From positions 1 to 64,000 of the forward strand of contig JABANN010000057.1 of the NCBI GenBank assembly GCA_013115125.1: 64,000 bases of DNA, read 5' to 3'. Positions 21,016-33,000 of the stretch are shown piece after piece. The translations under genes and the position numbers were made by a program. The notes beneath the pieces were generated by a model, which was given only the letters and a program-made list of their open reading frames with translations, was not told the DNA's origin and ran no database searches. Numbering within the stretch: position 1 is the stretch's first letter; every line of letters begins with the position of its first letter. The stretch is from Perkinsus olseni (taxonomy: Eukaryota > Perkinsozoa > Perkinsida).

Positions 21016-24000
21016 ATGCTGGGGCAACGGTTCATGCCGCTGGACGCGCCGTCTACGGAGTCCGGTGGAGAGGGGCGGCTGGCTCGTCAGAGACGACCGT
21101 TGGTGAGTGTCTGGGGGTATCCAGGTCAGGTGATACTCAGGCAGGTATTCGGCAGCCGAAAGCTGCGGAGGGCAATGAAGGACCTTGGGCACAGTCAGGA
21201 GAGTCTGCTGGAAAACTTCAATAGGTAGTATGGTTCCTGGGCTTCTAGTAGGAGCCTTCTGCTCAGGTATGATAGCTATCTTCACTCTGCTGCCCTCGAG
21301 GCCTGTATCTCGCCTGTGGATGCCGGGTCGCTCGGTCGTATTGAATCGAAGATTTGCAACGGCTCCTGGTACGGGTCGATGGGCGTGCATGAGCGAGAGA
21401 GCATCAAGAGCGCCCTCGAGGAGGTGACGAGAGGGCATGAGAGTGTTGGTATCTATGCTTGTGTGCAGCTGCGGGCCGAGATCATGGCGCAGTACGAAGA
21501 AGCTGTCCGTCGGGCGGTTGTGGATTACCTCCTTATGGACCTGCGTATGAGGGAGAGGTGTAGAGTCAGCTTCGTTCCTGTGGTGAGTGGAGATACTGTC
21601 GATGGCGAGTTCGATGATTATGGACTCCTCAGGTACGCCCTGCTTGGGGAACGAAGGCATACTACGGGATTGGGGGCAGGGTTGGAGGACCGCCTGCTGA
21701 GTGGGAAGTGTCGGTTGCCGGGGCGTAGGGCTGGCCTGTTGTGATGGTGGGGAACGAGGTCATTGGCTCAGGTTGGACTCGATGCAAAGTCCCTTGCGCA
21801 GTCTTCACGTTCCCTTCGCCGCTCTGCTGAGCCTGCAAAGGCTGTGGGCCGAGTCTTATGCTGCGGTGACTCTCAATGATCTAGCAGGTGATGGTGAGAC
21901 CAGGCGATTGTAGCGTATCGTTTTTGATCGCAGGAAAGGAGCCGGTCCGTGTGGAGACGTTCTTGGATTATCAAAGCTCGAGGCGGGACGAGAGTCGCCG
22001 GGTACTTAAGGACGTATGGATGAGCGCGGTGATTGACATCATATCACACGACCGGACGCTGATGACATTACTAGAGGACGAAGGCTCGGATGACGAAACG
22101 AAGAGGAGGAAACTGGGGGTGATCACGGCCGTCCTGTCGTCTCATCTTAGACGGTAGGCTCCCTTAGTGCATGGGGTAGGATGGCTCCACTTAGGTTGGT
22201 GGAGGTATCAGCTGGGGAGTTTATCAAATACGTGTTGCAACACACTTCACCCTTGTGCGGCGGAGTGGCGGTGGTGACGCCCGAACGCGCGGCCTGGGAG
22301 CTGCATGCGTGTCAAAGGGACCTCTGTGGCACCGTGGGGTAATAGGGCGCCATTGTCCTCAATCGCAGAGGGTCTCTCGTGCAGAGGGCCGCTGCCGATT
22401 CCACGGGCATTCCTGGAGTTGAGGCTGATCGCGGAGGGCAGCGCCATCGCTTTCACAACGGAGCTCGATAAAGTGCCGAGAAGGCTGGCGAAGATACTCC
22501 CTAGTATGGTCTCCGCTGTGAGGGGCTTGCCGAGGCCTGAGAGGAAGCTGCCAATGAAACCGAAGGAGTCCTCAGAGGCGGACTCGGAGGGGGAGAGTAC
22601 CAATGACCAGAGCGAAGGTGGGGTCGAGGCACCATGCAGTGCGTCACGGCCGAGAGAATGAGTAGATGCGCCGATGGTCGAGGAAGTCGGCGAGTTGTGG
22701 TATGTTGACGAGGAGGAGCCACTGATTCTTGCGGGCATGAGAGCGATCGAAGAGTCCGTGACAGTGTGCGCTGAGAATGCCGAGGGTATCGCGAGGCTTT
22801 ATGAAGGGTGAGTGTGCGTCAGGCGGCATTGGTAACGCGCTTCAACCTAAGATACGTTGATCTTCTGACAGAAGAGGACCGGGCTCCTCAGTTCATGGTG
22901 AGGGTTTTGGACACCAGTGATCGCGGAGCTTTCGCGAGGAAGGTGGGGTCTGGGGTGAAAGTCTGTCCCTGCTAAGCTTTGCGTTAGATACGGGACCTGA
23001 CCAGTGTCGAGGCATCCCTGCTTGACCACTGCCCATCCGTCCTGGACCTTCAGCTCTTCCGTATAGACTCGGGGAGGTTGCATGATTCCTTGGTAGCCGC
23101 GGCACGAGCCGGGAAGGAGGCTATGAGGGAGGCAGTAGTAGAGAGGAACAAGGAGCGGTGCATTCATGTACTTAAGAGGCTGGAGGAGTTGGCGGTGAAG
23201 TTGAGGAAGCCGGCCAGTACCGAGGCCCAGCTTGCTGCATTAGAACGTACGTTGGGAGGGCTGAAGAAGGAGGGGTTTTTGGCTATGTTTGAGGAATTCC
23301 AAGAGTGTCTGAGATGGCAAGATGTACTATCCGACCTGGACCTAATTGTGGGCCCCGAGGAGCTGTCGTTGGTGTATGAGACTGCAGTCTGGCTCCGCAA
23401 GATTGAGCGGCTTTGCAGCGAGCGAGAGGATGGGCTTCTGAAAGAGCGCGAGGTCTTGGAGGAGAAGTTCAGCGCAACGAGGAGGAAATTCGAGGCTCAG
23501 TTGGAGGGAGTGTGTAATGCCGTCGACCGAGTTGAGGAGCTTGGTACTCTGCGATTGGCGGAGGAGAATCTCGGGCGTGTTGCCGCGGCTAGAGAGAAAG
23601 TAGATGGGGCTGTGCGTGAGGCTGCTAGAGTGAATGAGAAGGAGGTGGACCTGGGATATCCTGTGAGCCCTTTTGAACAGTTGAAACAAGTAAGACTCCA
23701 GTACAGCGACATTTTTCCTCTCCATGTGGATAATTTGGCAGGCGGTGGCTGGGCTGGAGGCTTGCGAGAAGTTGTGGGGGTTAGCATTTGAGTTCAACAG
23801 GGACCATCAACAGTGGACTCGAGGGCCGCTGTTTTACCAAGAGCCGAAGCTCATCGACGAAGCTTCATCGCGGATGCTCAACTTGGCCAGCCAACTAGAA
23901 GAGCTCTTCGCTGAGGATACCCCTCCCCGTGGGGTCGTTGCAGCGATGAAGTCGCAGCTGGAGGAGTTCAGAGAGAGCTTGCCTTTGATTCGGGTTGGAG

Positions 24001-27000
24001 TCCATTTCCGGGTGGTCCCTATGCAGCTCAGTGGCCTCAGGTCCTCTGCTGGAAAGGACTTGCCGCGAGACACTGGGAGGAGATATCGGACGTCGTGGGC
24101 TTCCACATGGAGCCAGACCCGACCTTCACTTTGTCTAGGATACTCGATATGGATGTGGGGAAGCATGTGAGAGGATAAGGCTAGCCGCTAGCCTTCATAG
24201 ATCGCTATTTGTGGATTCTTGGTTCAGGTGTCTGCTCTCATGGCCATCGGTGAACGTGCTGCTGTAGAGTCGAGAATAGCAGAAACGCTCAAGGAGTTGA
24301 AAAGACAAGCTGCTGAGCCCACTCTGAAGGCGACCAGATTCGGCTGGACTTCTTCTTTTGTGAGCTCTGATGTCGTCTATCCGGGCGGAGTATGTCCTGA
24401 GTCGTTCCAAGGTCCTGTCTCCGGACTCCGTCCGAGCTGTGAGAGGTGCCTTAGCGGACCACCTACTGCGGCTGGACGGCGAAATAATGAAGGTGGCTGG
24501 GGCTACTGAGGTCCCCGGGCTTTCGGAACTGAGAGGTCGTCGTGAGCGGACCCTGGCAGTGGGCGGGATCATTGATATGTGGGTGGAGACCGAGAGGGAG
24601 TGGAAAGCGCTGCGCTATGTCTTGGATGGCAAAGGAGCTGATGCTGGGCTTCCTGGGTTCGAGGATGAGCACTTCCAGTGTTTCGGTGAGGTAAGAAGCT
24701 AATGAGGTGGACCATTGTGCGGACCCTCTTGGGGGTGTGTCCGCGTCCAAATTCGGCGGCCGAATCTAGTGATCTGTGAAGTTCACAGATCGCTGGATTC
24801 GGGTTTGAGTGAACTTCATCGTCTTCAGTATGGGTCTTTCAGGAGTTGAGCACTCGCGTAGAAATTGTTCTCTGATTCGCTGTTGCACACTACGCCAAAT
24901 ATGAGGATACTCGCGGTAGTGTGGGCTATGGGTAGGTAGATGAGCGTTGGAGAGAGCTGATGATGAGAGTCCACGACTCACCTCTGACGGTAGAGGATCT
25001 ACTGAAGAGCGGCAACACTGTTGCCGATAAGCTCAGGTTTGTATCTAGGAAGCTCGAGTTGGTAGGGCTCGGAGTTTCTCCGTGTGTGGATGTGTGTTTG
25101 GCAGTTGTCTCCAGCATTAGGGAAGTACATGGAGGCCAAGCGTCATCAGTGCCCACGCCTGTTCTTCCTATATGGGGACTCCGAAATGCTCAACTGGCTG
25201 GGTAGTCGATCGGAGGACCCCACTATGGGTCAGCATGCTTGGAAGCTCTTCGGTGGAGCTGAGCGCCTCTGGGTTGACGAGGGTCGGGTTCTTGGCATGG
25301 AAGCGGCAGGAGGATCTAAGTTGGAGTTCGAGGAGCGTGTGGAAGATAATGGGGATGTGGCCGATTTCGTACGATGCTTGCAGAACGCTATGCAGTCTGC
25401 GATACGCTCGGTGGTACTGCGGGTTTACCGAGGGAAGGCTGTCGCCCAACTCGGGGAGGATATCCCGGGAGAACCTCTTCAAGTCGTGGAGTGCTCGAGC
25501 GAGGTCAGCTGGGCAGCACACATCGAAGGGCTATTGCGGGCTGAGGAGCTGGAGCCTTTGAGGGATTACTGTGGACGGCTTGCTGAGGCCCTCGGCGCTG
25601 TAGTGGCTTCAATCCGGAACGGTACTGCATCACCGGCGGGGCAGCAAAGGCGCCTGGAGTCGCTTGCTGTGATGACCGTGCAACATCATGATGTTGTTGA
25701 GAGACTGTGTGGTGCAGGAGAGGGGCGGGTCTTCTTCTGGCAGTCGCAATTGAAGTACAGCATTGACGAGGAAGGCAGGGCGTGGGTGGAGACACTGGGG
25801 TTCAGGCAGCCGTACTGTTATGAGTACATCGGAGAACGCGGGAGGATGGTCATGACGCCGACAACACTTAGAGGGTATCACACCATGTTTCTCTCGCTGC
25901 GATCTTTCCATGGGACCATGATTGATGACAGGCCGGGGTCAGGGAAGGGCGCTTTGGTTAGGGACCTCTCCCGAGCATTAGGGCGGCCATTATTGGAGCT
26001 TGTCTGTAGTGAGCGGATGAGCTTCAGCCTCATCGAAAGGGTCCTCAAGGGTATGGCGGGTGGTGGCGCCCTTTGCCTGGTGAAAGATGCTGATAAACTT
26101 ACTGGGGAGGTAGGCGGGATGTAGGCTCTGGGAAAATGAGAGGATTTTCTTCAGGTACTGCCAGGGCTGTTTGACACGCTGCATAGGATATGCTCGACGG
26201 TGAGCTGCGGCGAGTCCGAGCTGGTCTGCAGTGGAAGGAGCCTCCCCCTGATGACAACTTTCGGCTACTTTCTGACTGTGCGTGATCAGCGCAGCTTCGC
26301 TCAGTGGCGGAGGAAGACGTGTCACCTTCTACGACCGTTGTCGAGGGTAGAGCCTGATATACAGACCGTGGCGGGCATAGGGTTGAGGATGGCTGGTTAC
26401 TCGCGGCCATGGGAACTCAGCAGAGGGCTATCGATAGTACTGCGCGCCAGTGAGCACTTGATGGGCTCAGGCGAGAGTCGGAGCTGCTGTGTAGCTCTAT
26501 TGAAGAGGATATTGGAGAGGCTCCCATCGCAGGAAAAAGCTTCCATGGGATTGCAGGGAGAGGTAGTCCGCGCTCTGGAGGATGTCCTGTTGCCGAGGCT
26601 GCGTAATGCTGGTGACGCTGAGCTTGTGAAGAGTCTCGCCAGGGAGCTGCTCGCTGGCAGCCCGGTCGAGTGCTCCGCAGTAGTGGCCGAACCGGACGTC
26701 TCACAACATAGCTTTGATTCTAAGGCGGTGAAGCTCTCGGATATGTTGGCGAACAGGAGGGGGGTTTTCGTAACGGGTCCGCCATGTAGCGGGAAGAGTA
26801 CGATGATCGCTGCAGCTGCTGCTTTGAGTGGCCTATCCTCCAGTGCTGTTTTCACGGTCTGTGCCGGGGCCTACTGTGCTCAGGAGATTCTTGGTAGCTC
26901 CGTCTGGGGCAGTGGTTTGGTCACCTCCTTACTGCGAGATCATGATGAGGGCCCCGTGTGGATCGTGCTGGACGGCTGCCCGGTGTCTGCGGTTGAGGGC

Positions 27001-30000
27001 CTCGCGCTCTTGCTAGAGAACGGGAGCCATGCCCTCCAGTCGGGCGATCGAATCAGAGTCAACCCTGGTGCACGGGTCCTGTTCGAAGTGCCGGACCTAG
27101 GGCTTCTCTCGCCCGCGCTGGTGGGGAGGTGTGCTGTGGTAGCTCTAGGCGATGAGCTCACCTGGGCTATGGTCTTGGATGGCTGGTGTCCTGAAGGAGG
27201 GGACACTGACGTTGTGGCCGAGGTTCGGGAGGGTGTGAGACGCTTCGTGCTGGGGTTGGAGGCAGCGCAATCAGCAGAGAATGGAGGCATGCTGGATGAA
27301 ATTCCTTTGGGGCTCGTTGCCAAGAACAGCTGCAAGCTGGCTTGGGCTCTTCTGCCGGAGGCGAGAAAGTAAATCAATAGGATCCACAGGGTGGTCGACA
27401 GACTCGGTTCTCTGTCTCAGTTCGGCATCGGCCGTCGCAGCAGGTCAGCAGAGGAGCGCGGCCCCTTTCGACGGTTTTGTACAGCGAACTGTTATGTGAG
27501 TGGGGGGGGCTACTGGGGGCGTTGGAAAGACTGTGACCTTCCTCTCGCGTGGCTTGTCAGGTACGCTGCAGTGTGGAGTGTGTGCAGCTTTTTGGGCAGG
27601 GCTCTCGAGGACTGGCATCGTGTGGAACGGGTGAGCGGCTGCTGGTCGGACAGCCGGTAGGTCATCTCAGGTTATTCGAAATATTGCTGCAAGGGACTGT
27701 CTGGGTGCTGAGCGGTCCGACTGCCACTTGGCAATGCCTTCTGAGGGGTAGGTGCGCTTAGGCTGGCTCCCTAGGGGGAGAATCGGCTCAGGTCCCTCTT
27801 TGATTACATCCCCGTGATGGATGCTTCCGGGTGGTTGGCTTGCCGCTCGCAACTGAATGGTGGATGCAGGCTGCTGCTGCTCCCAACGGCTCCACAGGCT
27901 GGAGCCTTGGCGCTGTTGCCTCGCCTTGCTGCCTCGAGCGAGCGAATGTGCGTAGTACTGCGAGGCCCTCGAGGGTGTGGCAAATCTACCATCATCAGTA
28001 GCCTCGCGGAGAGGCCATTTGAGAGCCGCTACCGAGACAGGTAAATCACCGCAGTCGGCCGGAGTATCATCTGAGGGAGGGATCCTAGGTTGATGATAAT
28101 GACCACAGCTGCGACAGGCTCGAATGATATACAGAAATGCCTTGAGGAGGGAGTGGTGAAGCGCACCCGAGGTGGCGCCGCGCCTTCCCAAAGGGAACAT
28201 GGGCCGCGAGCAGATACTTTCGGCTCGGCTGGTGGGGAGGGCACAATGGTGGTGATAGAGGATTTGCATTTGGCCAAGCAGGTGGAGGGAGTGCAGCCTG
28301 CGGTGGAGTTCCTCAGGGGGGTGGGTGATGGAAATCGCCCTTGAGCGACTGGCTAATGATGCAGGTTGTGATGACGCGAGGATGGTTGGATCGATCAGCG
28401 TGGCGCAGGGTCAAGGTTGAGGGTAATGTTCACTGGGTCGTTAGTATGACCTCGCCACTGAACGGGGGGAGTGCTGGCCAGTCCCAGGGCTTCGGGCCTC
28501 ATAGTAGGCTCTTGAAGGACGCTATCACGGTAATGATGCTGAGAACACGAGCGTTCTGCCGCTGCTTCGTTTCTGAGTAGTCCTATTCAGATCGGCCTCC
28601 CAAGCGTATCCAATGCAAGCATGGAAGCCATCTACAGTGAAGTGATATCTCGCGTTTTCTTGAGGGGTAGTGTCGTCTCTTGGCCGCTGGCTTGACCACC
28701 CATTCCTCAAGGTTCCGGTGAGTCAACCGCCACCCTAAGAGGTTCCACTGGGCTGGAAAGTATCTCTAACGTCATCAGAGTGTACGGCTGGATAGGAGAG
28801 AAGGACTGACTTTCGCTTTTGCAGGTATCGTGAACAGACCGGCCCTCTCAGCACGAGTATGTGGCGATATGAACTTGGCCGCACCCTTGAGGCCTGCTCG
28901 CTTGGGGAGGGTCAGGCTTTGATCCGTGAGATACGAGATGATATCCTTTGCGGTGCGGACGGAACGACTGACGTCCTCGAGGGCATGTTGCCGGAGCAAG
29001 AAGATATCACGGCTGTGGTGGAGGGAAAGTTGGAAACATTCCGCTCTGTCACTGATCTCTTGGAGTATCTAAGAAGGAAGCTGGCTGGCACAGCGATGAG
29101 CTCTTTTGCCTTGTGGCCAGACATGGTGCGGCATAAGTCCCGACTCGCTGCCCACCTCCCCTTTCCAGGTCAGGACGATCGCTGGCTTGAGCTGTGTGCT
29201 CACGAGAGCTAATGGCCACGTTACACTGCTGGGCGAGCAGCCTGGCATTGTTGGCAAGGCTGTTGTCGTCCGACTCACTTGCTTCCTTGCTGGAGTGCAG
29301 CTACAGGAGCTGGATGCCTCCGATCTCGCAGAGAATGTGTGCTTGGAGGAAACAGCTGCCGTGGTGGGCTCGAGGAGGGGTCATCGACTCAGAAAGTACA
29401 TCTCCCTCAGTGCTCGACCGAGGTGGTAGTGATGATCCGGAACTCGAACGCCCTCACCAACGGGGCGTTGCAGAGCATCTCGCGCCTGACGAGCATGGTG
29501 AGTTAAGTTGATCAGACACAGTGGCTCCGGGTTCTGTAGGGCCGAACGAGTCGGTCGACGGGCAGCGATCATGGTGGACAGGGCGAGGCTAGGTGAGGTA
29601 ACCCTCTAACAGGCAGAGGCGGATGGGAACCTGTGTAGAGCGGGTAACGTCCACGTCGTGCTGTGCGTGGAGACGGCCGAATCTGGCCTGTTGGAAGCGT
29701 GGGCGCGGAGGTTTCCGGAGATACTGAAGACCTGTGTGAGGCTGAGGTACTGAACTCTTGCGAGGCGAATAGAGTCGGAAATCGCCGCTGCTCCTAGGCA
29801 AAAGACGTGGACTCAGGACATCCGCCGTATCGTGTTGAGGGCAAAGCTTGAAGCGGTCGCTGGGCAGTTCGATGAGCTTCATGTAAACGACCTCGCCAGG
29901 CGTCACAGTCGCGCACTTGCCATTCGCTTGGCCATGTTTAGATTGGCAAGATGATTGACGCCTTCTTGGCCGTGGCTGAAGACGACCGGCATTTGATGAC

Positions 30001-33000
30001 GTTATTAGAATGCTTCAGTCGCCTCTTCCTGAGGAGGAAGAACACTCTCGAGGAGGTGAGGTTGGGCCTTCACCGTCCCCCTCCTCGAGCTCAGTGTGCA
30101 GATGCTCACCGGCGCCCAGGACTGTTGCGATCGGCTTGAATGTATCGTACAATGGATCGAAGGGACGAGGGAGCTTTTCGCCGGTGGGCTCCAGCCACAC
30201 GCACTCGGCCTACTGACGGACAGAATCCACGCTGTCGAGGGGGTGAGGCTCGCGCATGACGCCTCTCCGAGTAGACGTCTGACATGCCGACTTATCAGAG
30301 TGTTGATACCGCCGTGGCAGCTGATGCTGCGGAGAACGCTTGGCCCAGCTTGGAGGCGGCAGAGGCTGAGCGAGCCCCATCTGAGGATGCACTTGCTGGT
30401 CCGCGAGGAGGGTTGGACAGGGCCAATAGGCTGACCGAGGTGCTTACCGTTGGCCCATGGTCACAGTTCATTACGCTTCGGACCATGTTGGTCCTTGGAT
30501 GGTTGGCTGTCGCCCCAGGTTCTCGAGTCTGCCCGTACCGCTGTGTGGGAGCCTCAGCGCTCCTTCGCCGAGGCCAACCTGGTGTCTCTGGCTGGCGATG
30601 CGCTGCTCTCTGCATTGCTGCTGACCTCACTCGATGGGGATGGGGCTGCTAGTCGTGTCCATGGCATGGAATCTTGCAAGGTCTTGATGGAAAGGCTTGG
30701 TATACCATACGACCAGGACTACTCACTGGCGAGGTTCACGTCAAGGGAGGTAGGCCAGGCTGCCGCTCTGGATGCGACGAGGAGGCTGCCAGATCAACGG
30801 AGTGCGGAGGGAAAACCCGATGTATAGCGGGCTCCTCCGGGCTGCTGTAGTAGAATATATGGTGAAGACTGGAGCTGAACGGGTACTCATTGCGGAGCTA
30901 CACGGGCAAGCAAGGCCGCCCCGTTGTGGAGGAGACTCTGTTGTTGTGAGGGGCGAGAGCCTTCCTGAGATCAGCATGAGAAGGAGTCTGAATCAGGTTG
31001 TCTCCGCTACCTCTCGGGACCTTCAGGCGACTTTGAACCAAGGAGTGGCCTCTGGAGCCGACATACTGGTAACGAACATCGGTAGGCAAACCCGAGGCGT
31101 GAAGGTTGCCGCAGCCTGTCGATATAATCAGGGGAGAGAGTCGGATCTGTAGTACAGGAGCTACGATCCTTGTCCACACTTGCTGAGGAGGGCGGGGACG
31201 GTACAACTGCGTCGAGGTAGGACTAACATGAGCCCCCTACAGCACGGCCGGGTCGTGGCCAGCGAGGAGCCCTACTTCATAACGCTGGAGGGTATAGTCA
31301 TGCCGTGCCCTCTTTTCTCAGGGTCTACATCGTGATTGATCGAGCATCGCGTCCAGTCGATGTGGCTGGCTGTGTGGGCGATGGAATCTCCGCGGTCGAC
31401 TTCTCGCTCGACAATGCTGCCATCTGTAGTTGGCTTCTGCATGCGGTAATATCATGGCGGTGCTGCTTCACCACCACCGAATGCCGTATCCCTCACCGTA
31501 GCATGTCCAGTGCGTGTGAACAGTTCCCTGCATGGAAGAATTGGAGGGGCCATGACGCTCACGCAGGTTGTGGAGCAGAGTGCTCAGCCGCGAAGAGAGA
31601 AACCCGAGGCGAAGAAGGCTGCTAGCGCGTCCAGGCTGACTGAGCTGCGAGGAGCTTTGCCGCGCATGGTACTTGCCAGTGACGAGACTCTTTATGACGA
31701 GGAAGAAACTGTGACTCGCATGTGTAACGAATGGGTATTGCAAAGCCTTCGGTCATAAGGGGCTCCGATGCCCTCACGGAGCTCTCGCTGCAGGCGAGAT
31801 ATGCGAGGAGATAACGCAAGCTCACCAGCAGCTGGCGGAAGAATCGGTGGTAGAGGTGAGAGTATCTACTGAGTCGTATGGGAGGTACATCCAAAACGGC
31901 TCGCCGTGTTGTCCTTACCCGACCAGCTGTGTCAGCTGTCTATGCTTGGACTAGGTACGAGTGGCTGGTGCGAGGTCTGGCTGCAGTTTACGGAGTAGTT
32001 CGCTTGATGCCCAGGCTAAGCGCTGACTATTGGTAGTCTAGCTTTGGGTGGTCACTCTTCCCTGCGTTTCATAGCTCTCGGCGGCGTCAGGATTCCGCCC
32101 GGCACCTTCGTCACCTGGTGTAAGGAGGGATTAGGGGACCGAGCTGGAGGTCCGGATGGCGATGGCGCCAATGCCGAGCAGCTGAAGCTCTGCATTAGCC
32201 ACATCTTGCGGATGCTCCTCCTCGCATGCGACAAAGTGAGGTCCTCATTTTAGTGGGCTTAGATGATAGTGGTCTTGTGGCATCGGTATAGTAGCTGTGT
32301 TTCAGCGTGACCATCTCGTACTCGCTCTAGCGGTCACTCTGGCACTGGAGTCGCTGAGCGGGCCTCAGTCAGATGTCTACCATCAGTGTTTGAAGTTCTT
32401 ATGCGGCGAGAGTACAGAATCCTGCGGGGAATCAAGTGAGCTACGGCAAGCTGATCTCGGTTCCGCCGGCCGGTATTCCTGCCCGGGCTCCTCGTTTCGT
32501 TTAGCACTGTTGTGGCTCGGTTAGGAGAGAGCCTCCCTGAGGACCTGAAGGAGCCTAGCGAGTGGTTAACAGAAGCGATATGGCGCAATTTCAACCACCT
32601 GTGAGGCTGGCAGAGGTCCCGTCAAGTTTGACCGGATCTGTGCCGAATCTCTTCTCAGCGAACGGCTCGGGGGTCCCTTGCTGAACATCACGGCGAGCTT
32701 GTGTAAGGATCCGGCGCGATGGAACTGTGTGAGGTGCTCTGGCTGCGACTGGCCTTGCCAGCTCAGTGACGTCGAGAAAGCTGTGGTTTTGGTGGCATTG
32801 GACAGTGACTGCCTTGTGAGATTGGCTCCATCAGTGGCCGCCGGCTGATGAGATCCGCCCCTCAGAGTGCGCATTTGCAATCACTCGTCTCAAAGGAATG
32901 GGACCTGGCCCTGCCATTCACCAGAAGAGACCTGCTGCTGCAGCTGACTAGGTTACCTCCCAGGGTGTATCCGATAACTGTGCTCTATGGGATAGCAGCT

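Noticed and set aside
20947-21660. 237-codon minus-strand ORF
   Set aside because: Antisense to the dynein tail exon carrying VRRAVVDYLLMDLRMRERCR; no domain of its own.
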